From Viscum album (Eukaryota; Streptophyta; Magnoliopsida; Santalales; Viscaceae): 64,000 bases of DNA. The DNA lies in NCBI GenBank assembly GCA_963277665.1, contig OY728122.1, positions 2,129,100,024 to 2,129,164,023 of the forward strand, given 5' to 3'. This document shows positions 39,187 through 50,700 of this stretch, piece after piece; positions within the stretch are counted from its first letter, which is position 1; the number at the start of each line of letters is the position of its first letter. Position numbers and translations under genes: made by a program. The notes beneath the pieces were generated by a model. It was not told the DNA's origin. It saw nothing but the letters and a program-made list of their open reading frames with translations, and ran no database searches.

Positions 39187-42100
39187 TGTAACATCCTTGG
39201 TAAATTAAGTAATATTCTATTTTCATAATTATTAATTTTTGTGAATTAAATATTATTTTTACTTTAAAGAGGATGCTATATTCGATGGCGTTCCCGATAA
39301 GAAACAACATGTTTCTTAGAAATCTCATGTTGCACAATAATAATATAATATTGTTATTTTAAATTGTAGCTAACACCTATCTATTTTAATGAAGGGAATG
39401 AACACAACTATCTACAATATGATTACACATGTTTGCTAAATGTTTTTACATTTATCCAATAAATGTTAGAGGGTTAAAATGTGAATTAATCTAAATTTAA
39501 GCATAATTACCCTAATATTCATTAAAAGGTCAATTTACCACCTTTTGATGGAAACCCCTCATTAAAACTACTTTTGGTCACTTTTATATGTTCTATTTGA
39601 CAAACAAAATTAATTAGAGTTGGGAAATGAAAATTTACTTGGAGTAATTTTTTGGTATTTTTCTGATAAAAATTTATTTTTTAATGAATACATAAATATA
39701 CTTTATTTTTATTCAAAACACCCTTTTAATATAATATATTTTTATTGATATATTATCATTTTAATTGGTTTTAATGTGTAATAATATTATATTTTTACCA
39801 TTTAGTCCAATGTTGGTCATTAGATGTAATTTCACATTGAAATTAGACACAAACAAGTGTCAATCTTTTGATAGTTATTATTTCATAAACACACACGTGT
39901 TTGTTTTGACAACAGGAATTAATTTTAAATTAATTAATCCAAAATCTATGTGTTAAATTTGGTAAAATAGACATCATTTTTGAATTCTTAATATCAAATA
40001 CATATTAGGCTAAATTTTTGGAATTTTTCTAAGCAACTCTATTTTTTGATGAATAGTGAAACCACTAAGTAGTAGTTAAAAACTGATATTTGCATTTAAA
40101 TGAACATTTACTACTTATATGAGTTGAATTTCAAAAATCTGACATACATGGATGTTATTATTAATTAAAATTTGGTTCAATAAGATTAAAATATTTTTTT
40201 ATGAATAGAAACTGTTGACTTTTATTTACCGCGGCTAAAGGTAAGTTTGGTAATTTTAGGTAAAAAGAATATCATAATAAACAAAATTTGCTTAACACTT
40301 GTAATAACCTTATTGTATGAGTCATGACTGACAATGGGTATTGTTGGGTTCATTTTAGGACCCCAGGGATCCACTAATGATTGATATTGACACTTTAGTT
40401 TTATTAATATAAAGTAAAGGAAAAAATGACACAAACAAATATCTTTTTGTAATTTAATTTTTTCATAGGGTTATATAAGATTTATTTTGAACTATAAATA
40501 TTATTTGGAATTATAAAATGATTTACAGCATAATTTTATATTTTGTATAATTTTTGACTTCATATTAATAAAATTATTTATGACACAATAAGGATGTAGT
40601 GTTTATGTCATTAATAAATGATTTAAATAAATAATATTATAATGAATAAATCAATATCTAAAACCTATAAAATTTTTATTGGTGGATTTTATTTATTCCA
40701 TGAGTCATCTTATCTTAGACATTAATAATTTTTGGACCTTTTGAAACCAAAAATCATTATATAATAAAATAATATTTTCACACCTTCCTAAAGATCCCAT
40801 CATCCCCCTTATAACAAACCCCACACCTGTTACCCATTACTCGTTCCTATCAAGAACCATGGCTCCCCCAACACCTTCCCAAATAATCTCTCATGATCCA
40901 TCTCTTCCACTTATAAGCCTTAACATAGGCTAAATGAACTTCAATAAGTCCTTTTTTTCAATCCAAAGGGAGTTACCCAATTAAAAGTTAACAATTTCTC
41001 TAAAATTATTTTCTATTATTTTACTTCTACTACACCTAAACTCTATTTTTTACATTTTTATAACAAAACTAGTATTCATAATATAATATGATGTTGTTAT
41101 GAGAATTATTAGAACTACACTTACACACACCTCCATATAATAGGTAAAGAACATATTATTTCTGTGAATGGAAAACTAACGCCTCACGAAACGATGATTA
41201 TTAATTTTTCTTCAAACACCTCTTATGGTGGCCATTTTGATGGAACTGTATTTATATAAGATATATATTATTTTTCTATTTTTTCTATGCTTCTATATTT
41301 TTCATTTATAAAATACCTTTATGGACTCCATTAATGGTAAAAGCCATAATTTCATTTTAGGAAGTGCGGACTACTACCCCCTCAAAGTGATATTACTCGT
41401 TCATGACATACGTGGAACGTATAAAGGATGGAGTTACTGAGATTATATATATGATATTATACTGGAATCATAATATAACTATGTGTCATTGTTTTTTCAT
41501 TCGATTAAATATGTAATAGAAAGGATAGTAGCGTTCAAGCGTACGTACGACTTACCATCCCCATGAACGATGCTTTTCATTTCTTACCTGCAAATGTTAT
41601 GTACTATTATAAATACCTGTATATACTGGATATATGTGATATTAATGGTATCTACATCATGAATATCATTCAGGATATACTAAAAATTTGACCACATGAA
41701 CAACTTGTAATTAAAAGAAGTTCATTTTGGACTCATGTACCAAATATAGACAAAATGACCATTATTAATTTAAATGATTACATAATGTTTATAACATGGT
41801 AATAAGTGTTGTAAAAAGAATAATAAACATGAAAATGGATCTTTAGCATGTAGAAATTATCTTTTGTTTATTAATCCTGAGATTAAAAAACAAACGAACC
41901 ATGTTGGACATGAGGTAAGTGACTTCGTCTCAATCACCTTTGATTGAGGCATATTTTGTTGTAATACACTACTTTCTTTTATACGATGTATAAACACCAT
42001 AAACTTCTCATTTAATTCAATTGAAATCTTATTCTATGATGTGTTTTTGTAAAAGTCAAAAAATAATGTTTCTTTTTAATGTAAACAGTTACAACCACCT

Positions 42101-42961
42101 TTTCCACCGCCATGATTATTATTTGATCTATAGTTTCCTTAACAAGTAGTAATGTTTAAAAAAAATACCATATAATATATTAACTATTTTGGTATTGAAA
42201 ATGGTTTTGATAATGGATTTATTATGTCAGTATATTTGAATGATATATTGTGATTGAAATGTGGAAATGTAATCTTTCCGTTGTATTTGTTTTATGTGTT
42301 ATGAATTTTTTATGGTTCTTGGCCATTGTTATGTATATGGGTGTTTCTGTGATAAAACAAGGGTGGGTAAGCCCGAGATATCTCTCCAATGAATTGGGTA
42401 ACGTGATAGAGGTAAAGGTGAATGTTTCTCCTAAGAGAATTAGGGAATATTCAATGATGGGAATTAAAAATGTAATTCCATATGTATCTGAGATAGCAAC
42501 AATGTAAGTATGATATCGATGCCACAAGTTAGCATTATGGTTTATGTTTTCTATGTGTGATTCACTAATCATATGATTTCGTGAGGTATGTTAAAGAGAG
42601 TATGTTATGTATATATTAATGAACTAAATTTTTATTTCTTTGTTTTATAACCCTTACTATACTTTTAATGCTCATCCCTTGTTTTTAAAAAAAATCACAG
42701 GCCATAAGTGTGAATTGGGTCTAGGATGGGATAAAGGAAAAGTCATGAAGTCTAAAATGTGGAACTAGACCTGAATATTTTTTTAAGAGTCTTTATTTTG
42801 GAAAAAAAAGGGAACTGAGTAAAAGTGTCTACTTGTAACTTTTGAGATTTAATGTAACATTTATGACCTAATTCTCTAAAACTATAAACCTAAAAAGATT
42901 ATCATTGTGAAGTTATCATTAAATTCAAGATTATATAATTTATTAATTCAAGATTCTTATA
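39187..42961 (+). repeat. 3' LTR, family A
   Basis: Starts TGTAACATCC and ends ATTCTTATA directly before the TCCAA duplication. The last 30 bp before the end diverge from the 5' LTR. It contains a TATA-like core (40809), a stem-loop with arms CGTTCAAG/CATGAACG (41532-41539, 41562-41569, one mismatch) and the CCAATGAATTGG block near 42388. The reading frame at 42250-42507 lies inside it and is not a gene. Confidence 0.85.
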
Positions 42962-42966
42962 TCCAA
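42962..42966 (+). repeat. Target-site duplication, right copy (TCCAA)
   Basis: Perfect match to 31289-31293, directly after the ..TATA LTR end. Confidence 0.75.
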
Positions 42967-44183
42967 ATTCCTTATTCTTCATCCTAATCACCCGAAATAT
43001 GGTGATAGGTAATTCCTAAACTTTCCTCATCTATACGTGTTATGAATTCCCTTCCAACCTGCATTACTTGTGGTATCATATTTAGAAGAATGAGTACAAG
43101 ATGGTTTGGATGGTACCATATTCCTCATATGATATTCTAGTATATCATAATAATATTATGTGATCCTATTATCTCATGTTTGAGGCCTTTCAACTTTAGG
43201 TTCCTCCAGTGAGTATTGAATAGAAACAGACACTATTTCTTGTGATAGACCTTCAACAGATGTCATACTTTTCTTGTCATATGTGGAATGTATGTTATCA
43301 TTAGAATTTTTTAGTGGAAAATGAGTACTAGTAGAAACTCATTCACTCTTTTATACAAGCTTAATATGTGTCTTCTACTTATTGTTCAACTATGTGTCCA
43401 ATTTTAGACTTTTCATATTAGGGATGATCTGATGATCTTCATTAATGATAATGTTTTCTTCATAAGTTTTCATTACTATTAAACATCATCTTTGTGCATA
43501 TTAAATTATTTTTTCAATGAGGATTCATTTTCCATTATCTTAATGGATGTTTCCTTAAAATATTTACATATTTCTTCATTTCCCTTCTACAAGTCATCTT
43601 AATGTGCATTGATCTTTTCTTCTAGATCCTTATTGACTCTCTTTTTTTATTCAGCATCTTTGAGCCATTTTGATGTATTTATTTCATGTTTCCTCCTTAT
43701 TTCATACACGACATTAATCTGTTAAGAATGCTATAAACATTTCTAAAATATTAATTCCAACCCCTTTTCCATATTGGCTGCTCCTCTTTCTAACTTGGCG
43801 ATTTCATCATGTATGCACTGAAATATAACACAAACAAATGAAATTATTTCCTCAACAACGTCATGAAAATAATTTTTTTATTTCATAATTACCTTATCAT
43901 GTTATGAAAATTATTTATCACCATCACCACTTTTGTTTGAAACCTAATATTTCATGAAAAATTGAGGCACCTTCTCTTTATATTCTATAAATTATATCTC
44001 ATCATTATTTTAATGTCATGGAGAACCAAAAACATTTTCTTCTTTAGAAATGAGGTAATTCTTAAATTATCTCTTCTCATTCATTATCCTATTTTTCATG
44101 ACCTTGCTGGATATAGAATTCTGCTAGAAAATAAATAAATCTTCATCAACACTGGACAACATTGTTGACATAGGAAGGAAAAA
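42967..44183 (-). other. Internal region of the copia-like element between two insertions
   Basis: The segment lies between the elements at 31294-42961 and 44184-55992. On the minus strand its left end joins 31293 once the insertion and one duplication copy are removed. It contains the coiled-coil frame described at 43501-44080; the rest (42967-43500) has open minus-strand stretches such as SVEGLSQEIVSVSIQYSLEE but no known domain. Confidence 0.5.
43501..44080 (-). pseudogene. Coiled-coil coding relic with an intron-like gap
   Basis: On the minus strand about 105 codons (43820 down to 43501) stay in one frame apart from stops. They are rich in Lys, Glu and Leu with heptad-like spacing, for example DEIAKLERGAANMEKGLELI and VNKDLEEKINAH. 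Just upstream is TTTGTTTGTGTTATATTTCAG, a good plant 3' splice site, and 75 bp further a GTAATTATG 5' splice site. Across this gap the frame continues in phase 0 from another charged stretch (EYKEKVPQFFMKY). It may be the coiled-coil part of this element's Gag or a captured host gene fragment. I do not recognise the family. Stops rule out function. Confidence 0.45.
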
Positions 44184-44655
44184 TATAAGGCCCCAACCTT
44201 AAACCTTACTTAATCTTGAGTTATTACAAGATTACACATTGAGGATCTTTTCGGGTTTAGAGTTTTAGAGAATTAGATCATAAAACTTGCATTACATTCC
44301 ACATATAAACCAAGTGGTTACATAAAGATAGTATTCTTCATTCCCATCAAAGTAAACATATTTAAAATAAAACATGGATTCATTCTTGACACTTCCTTGA
44401 CACTATCATCATATCATGTACCTTTCCCTTGACCTGTGAAAACATTTCAAAAAAACTTGGGATGAGCATAAAAAGCTCAGTAAGGGTTATAAAAACATGG
44501 AAAGGAAACATGAGTTCATATATACATAAGAATGAAATCATACTTTACCCATAATACATAGGAACTTTAACATACCTCATAAAATCATGAATAAATCATA
44601 GAAATCATAAGACATAAAGGTAACTTGAGGCATCCATAACATTCTTACGTAGGGA

Positions 44656-44783
44656 GTAACCCTCTTGGTTACGTTTGGAATACCCATCACAGTATATTCC
44701 CTAAATCTCTTCGCAGAAACCTTAAGGTTTCACTCCTTCGCGTTACCCAATGCATTGGAGAGCTATAACGGGCTCACCCGCCC
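44656..44783 (-). other. Cluster of four palindromes/hairpins in the LTR
   Basis: In order on the plus strand: GTAACC(5)GGTTAC (44656-44672), AAACCTTAAGGTTT (44717-44730), CCAATGCATTGG (44747-44758) and GGGC(6)GCCC (44770-44783). Confidence 0.75.
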
Positions 44784-45572
44784 TTAGTTTATCACGGAAC
44801 CACCCGTCTTCATAATAATGCCCAAGAACCATAACATAATTATATCACATAAAACATGCATAAAGGAAACATCAAATTTCCACATTTCAATCATGAGATA
44901 TCAATACAAAACATTGATATAAAAACATTATGAAAACCATTTTCAATACCAAAATAAATGAAAAGTAAAACATGGTATTTATTTTTCTTTTAAAAAGAAG
45001 GTATGGCTTGTAGAGGAAGCCGAAACTCAAATAACGGTCACGACGGCAGAGAAGTCGTTGTCGCTGCATACGTACGACAAAAAAATTCCCTTTTGTCGTT
45101 TAGTAAACGCTTCCTATAAAAAAGATTAATTTTGAATAAACTTAAAAGTCAAAGTGGTTTATACACCGTATAAAAGAAAGTTGTGTATAAAATAAAATAT
45201 GCCTCAACGAAAGGAGATTGAGACGAAGTCCCATACCTCGTATCCGACATGACCCGACCGTTCTTTAATCTCCTGAATAATAAACTTGTGTTAATATCTA
45301 CTTTCTTATGAACCTTTTTCAAGTTCATTATTCCTTTTATACCATGTTATGAACATCATGTAATTAGTTAAGTTAATAATGTTCATTTTGTCGGTATTTG
45401 GTTCTTAAGTCAAAAATAGACTTCTTACACTTACATGTTGTTAATTTGGTCAAAGGTTCATTATATCCAGAATGGTATTCATGATGTATATATCATATAT
45501 GTCATATATATCCAGTACATACATGCATTTATAATATTACATAATCATTTAGAGGTAAGAAATGAAATGCAC

Positions 45573-45610
45573 CGTTCATGGAGACGGTAAGCCGTACGTA
45601 CGCATGAACG
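45573..45610 (-). other. LTR stem-loop with palindromic loop
   Basis: Perfect arms CGTTCATG/CATGAACG. The loop holds an inner stem ACGG(4)CCGT (45584-45595) and a GTACGTAC palindrome. Confidence 0.75.
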
Positions 45611-46324
45611 CTACTTTCATTTATATTTCATATTTTATAGAATGGAATCATAATGATACAAAGGTATATTATAATTCCAGTATAATATCATATATAATAT
45701 CATAGTTCCATCCTTTATATGTCCCACATATGGTATTTAACGAATCAAATCACTTTGAGGGGGTGGTAGTCCGCACTTCCTAAAATGAAGATATCGTGTT
45801 TACCCATAATGGAAACCATAAAGGTATGCCCAAAATGAAAAAAAACAGAAGCTTAAGGAAACCATAAACATATTATATATCATATATAAAAATAGTGACA
45901 TCATAATGGCCACCTTTGAAGGTGTTAAATGAGTGTTGAACAATCATCATTTCGGGAGGCAGAATTTCACCATCCACGGAAACCATATGTTCTTTAACCA
46001 TTTGATGTAGTTGTGTGAGAGTGTAGCTCAAATAAATATTATAACAACATCCTTGTATATTGAAGATACTGGTGTTGTTACAAAATAAGTAAATAAAAAG
46101 AGTTTAGGGGGTTGGAGAAGCAAAATAAAACAAATGAACATGAGAGAATGAATTACCTTTAAAAGTGTAACTCCTTTTTATTTGAGCCTAAAGGCTTACT
46201 TTGAAAGGATTCTGCCCAAAGTGAATCCTCTAGGATGAGGAGAGGGATGTGGAGAGAGTAAATGGGCAGGGGTTGGCCGAGCCAAAGGCTTGAGGAGTGT
46301 GTGAAATGAGGTAGAGGTGGGGGC

Positions 46325-46334
46325 CTTTTATAAG
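46325..46334 (-). promoter_or_regulatory. LTR TATA box
   Basis: CTTATAAAAG on the minus strand, identical in position and sequence to 54562-54571. Confidence 0.6.
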
Positions 46335-47754
46335 AGGAGAGGAGGGGCACTTTTGGAAAGTAAAGAAATATTACTTTATTTGAAAATGTGTATCGGTTTA
46401 AAAATGTCCCACATTGATATAATTCGTGGATAAGGTGATAAGGGTTCGAAATCCACTCATCCAATTGGTTTTGGTCATGTGTAGTTCATATATTTTACAT
46501 TGTCTTTCCATTTTATTTAAATCATCAAATAATGATGTCATCACTGCATCATTATTATGTCATAAATAATTTAATTTATTTAATGTCTAAAAATCATAAC
46601 AAAAATACTATGATGTAGGAAATCTTTTTATCTTTAAAATTACTATTTATAATAAAATATCTGATCTTTATAACCCCATGTAAAAATTGTTTTTGTGAAA
46701 CATATTATGTTTGTATCATTTTTACTTTTACATTAAATAAAAAGTTATTTATGTCATTTCCCAACCAAAATGTCTCCATGGGGTCCCCAAGTTGACCCAT
46801 GGCTTGTATTGGTCTGCCATGACACAACCAATAAGGTTGGGACATGTTTCTAGGTCATTTCATATTATTAAAGCATTATTTATACCTTAAACTACACTAA
46901 TTACCACTAATCGCGATTAAAAACTTAATAAGTTACTATTCACCAAAAAATTATTTTAATCTCATTGAACCGCATTTTACTTCTTAATGAAAACCATGTA
47001 TGTCGGATTTTCAAAATTCAATACACATTAGTGGTAAACTTTCATTTAACTGAAAAATCAGTTTGCTTGATTACCACTTAGTGGTTTCACTATTCATCAA
47101 AAATTGAAGTTTTTCAAAAAATTACCAAAAATTCACCCTAAGCTATATTTGATATTCCGAATTCAAAAATGAAGTCTATTTTACAAAATTAAAGTCATAT
47201 AAGTCACATTAATTAATTTAATAATTAATTCCCGCTGCCAGAGCAAATAGCATGTTTTTACAAAACAATAAGTATCAAAAGATTGACACCAGTTTAAGTC
47301 TAATTTCAAAGTGAAATTGATTCCAATGAACACCATTGGATTAAATGGTAAAAATATATTCTAATTTAACTTCAAAAACAATTCAAAAGATAATCTAATC
47401 ATATAAATAAATTATATTAAAAAGTATTTTTGATGTAAAATGCAGTATTTTTCACTATTCATTAAAAAAATGAACATTGTCAGAAAAATACCAAAAATTC
47501 ACACAAGGTAAATTTTGATGTCCCAATCATAAAGGATAAGTTTATTTTGACAAACATAGTTTATAAAATTGTCAAAAGATAGATTCATGAATGGTTTTCC
47601 ATTAAAAGGCTGTAAAACAATCTTTTAAAAATATTAGTGTATTCCATGCATAAGATTGTATTTATTTTCATTTTAAGAATCTATAACACTATCTTAATCA
47701 TTAATAGACATAGATAAAAATATCTATTATTCATTACTTACTTGGGATGTTACA

Positions 47755-47770
47755 TCCTTCCCCCCTTTAG
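47755..47770 (-). other. Polypurine tract
   Basis: Minus strand CTAAAGGGGGGAAGGA directly before TGTAACATCC; plus-strand primer for the 3' LTR. Confidence 0.85.
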
Positions 47771-47793
47771 AAAATTGCGTCCCCACAATTTAT

Positions 47794-50700
47794 TTACTTA
47801 TCGAATAAATGGGGGTACTTATCCCTCATTGCATTTTCAGATTCCCATGTTGCCTCTTCAATCATGTGGTTTTGCCACAAAACCTTTACCTGGTGAATCA
47901 CCTTATTCCGTAACACTTGCTTCCTGTGGTCAAGAATCTGGACCCGTTGTTCCTCATAAGATAGGTTCTCTTCCAGCTGAACTACCTCTGGACTCAAAAC
48001 ATGAGATGGATCTGGCATATACTTTCTCAACATCGAAACGTGAAAAACATTGTGTACCAGAGATAAACTCGGAGGTAAAGCCACTCGGTATGCAACTGAT
48101 CCAACTCTCTCCAGAATTTCGTATGGTCCAATGAACCTTGGACTTAGCTTTCCTTTCTTACCAAATCTCATCACACTTTTCCAAGGAGAAACCTTGAGAA
48201 AAACATGATCACCTACCTCGAAAGATAGATCCTTCCTCCGGTTATCCGCATAACTCTTCTTCCTGCTCTGAGCTATTCTCATGTGTTTCTGAATCATCTG
48301 AACTTTTTCTGCCATCTCTTCTACCAATTCTGGTCCCATCAACTTCCTTTCACCCACTTCATCCCAGAAAGCTGGATTTCGACACTGCTTCCCATATAAT
48401 GCCTGAAATGGCGCCATTTGTATAATGGAATGAAAACTGTTATTATATGAAGAATCAACCAAAGAAAGATATTGGTCCCAACTTCCCTGATAATCCATAG
48501 AACAAGCTCGTAGCATATCCTCCAATGTCTGAATTGTTCGTTCTGACTGCCCATCTGATTGAGGATGAAAAGTTGTACTAAAATTTAATTCAGAACCCAA
48601 CGACTTCTGAAGGCCTTTCCAAAAGTTAGAAGTAAACCTGGGATCACGATCCGATAGAATGGAGAGAGGAACTCCATGTAACCTGAATATCTCTTTAAGA
48701 TACAAACGGGAAAGTTGATCAAGAGAGAAAGTATCTCGTATAGCAAGGAAATGAGCAGATTTGGTCAAGCGATCAACAATAACCCAGATTGCATTATTAC
48801 CTCGAGATGTCTTCGGTAATCCAACAAAAAAGTCCATGGATATATTCTCCCATTTCCACTCTGGAACTGGTAAAGGCTGAAGCATCCATTTCGGTAACTG
48901 CCGCTCTGCTTTAACCTGCTAACAAGTCAAACAATTCACAGTAAAATCAGCAATATCTCTTTTCATTCCATCCCACCAGTAATACTCCTGCAGATCTCTA
49001 TACATCTTAGTACTGCCCGGATGAACTGAAAACGGAGAACTATGAGCTTCACATAACAACTCTCTCTTTAACTGTGAATCACAAGGCACACACAATCTCC
49101 TCCCAAATCTCAAAACACAATCATTATCAATGTTGAATTCAGGCAACTTACCTTTCTGAACCAGCTCTACCTTTTTCTGCAACTCACTGTCTTGCTTCTG
49201 TGCTTGCTTAATTCTATCTGATAGAGAAGATCTCACTGATACCTGAAACAAAACAGAAGGAATTCCTGCACCAACAACTTCTATGCCAAAGTTCATCAAA
49301 TCGTTAACCAAAGGATCACGTTCCAACCGCAACATTGTTAATGAAGCATTACTTTTTCGACTCAAAGCATCATCCACTTTATTTGCTTTTCTCGGATGGT
49401 AATGAATTGTACAATCATAATCCTTGATTAATTCTAACCATCTCCTCTATCTCATGTTTAACTCTTTCTGAGTGAATATATACTTTAAACTTTTGTGATC
49501 GGTATATATTTCACACTTTACTCCATACAAATGATGCCTCCAAATTTTTAAATCAAAAACAACAGCAGCTAATTCCAAATCATGTATAGGGTAATTTACC
49601 TCATGACTTTTCAACTGTCGTGAAGCATAAGCAATTACCTGATCATTCTGCATTAGGATGCAACTAAGTCCTTTCAATGAAGCATCACTGTATATAACAA
49701 ACTCACCATTCCTGGAAGGTAGTGCCAAAACTGGAGCATTCACCAATCTTCTTTTCAATTCATGAAAACAATCATCACATTCTTTTGTCCAGATAAACTT
49801 AACATCCTTCCAAGTTAGCTTAGTCATTGGACTAGATAACCGTGAAAATTTTCTAAAAAAACCTTCGGTAATAGCCCGCCAAACCAAGGAAGCTACGAAT
49901 CTCGGTTACATTTGTGGGTCTTGGCCATTCATCCACAACTTTTGTTTTTGCAGGATCAACAGTTATTCCATCTTTAGAAACAATGTGACCAAGGAATGAA
50001 ATTTGTTGCAACCAAAACTCACACTTGCTGAATTTCCCATACAGTTTCTTTTCTTTTAAGGTTTGCAAGATAACCCTTAAATGTCTTTCATGCTCTTCTT
50101 TACTTTTAGAAAACACCAAAATATCATCAATGAAAACCACCACAAACTTATCCAAGAACTCATGGAAAATTCTATTCATTAAGTCCATGAATACAGCAGG
50201 TGCATTGGTTATCCCAAAAGGCATTACTACAAATTCATAATTGCCATATCTCGTACGGAACGCGGTCTTCGGAATATCTGCCTCCTTTACCCTCAGCTGA
50301 TGGTACCCCGATCTCAAGTCAATCTTTGAAAAAAACTGAGCTCCCTGGAGCTGATCAAACAAATCATCGATATGAGGCAAAGGATATTAGTTCTTAACAG
50401 TGATATTATTCAAGGCTCTATAATCAATGCAAAGTCTCAAAGAACCATATTTCTTTTTAACAAATAAAACAGGAGCACCCCATGGTGATGTGCTATGACT
50501 AATGAAACCTTTCTCTAATAAATCTTGCAATTGCTCCTTCAACTCTAAAAGTTCAATTTGTGCCATTCGATAAGGGGGTTTTGAAATTGGCTTAGCATCA
50601 GGAACTAAGTCAACATTAAACTCAACTTCCCGATCTGGTATTATTCCAGGAAACTCATCAGGAAAAACATCAGGATACTCATTGACCACTGGCACATCAT

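Larger units (their letters stand above)
31294..42961 (+). mobile_element. Decayed Tekay-like chromovirus, family A, complete ends
   Basis: An 11.7-kb element with 5' LTR, primer site, gag-pol, polypurine tract and 3' LTR in order, flanked by a perfect 5-bp duplication. Its LTRs differ from each other far more than those of the element at 44184-55992 and gag-pol is riddled with stops, so it is an older insertion. It lies inside the copia-like element's internal region. Confidence 0.88.
44184..47754 (-). repeat. 3' LTR, family A (left copy)
   Basis: On the minus strand it starts TGTAACATCCCAAG and ends GGGGCCTTATA. Contents: TATA core CTTATAAAAG (46325-46334), stem-loop at 45573-45610, four short palindromes at 44656-44783, and a GAGC/GCTC hairpin at 44464-44478 near the 3' end, where transcript ends are expected. 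The minus-strand frames at 44887-45069 and 46159-46464 recur in the other LTR only because LTRs are duplicates. Confidence 0.9.

Noticed and set aside
42250..42572. Open frames on both strands in the 3' LTR
   Set aside because: LTR sequence, with no counterpart kept open in the other family-A LTRs.
44887..45069. Minus-strand frame repeated at 53123-53335
   Set aside because: Both lie in the two LTRs of one element, so conservation says nothing about coding; hydrophobic and AT-driven.
46440..46455. GGTTCGAAATCC resembling a tRNA B box
   Set aside because: Spacing is off by one, there is no A box or cloverleaf, and it lies in an LTR.
46159..46464. 101-codon minus-strand frame, with a related frame at 54396-54587
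   Set aside because: It spans the LTR promoter region, and the similarity between the two is simply LTR duplication. No domain.
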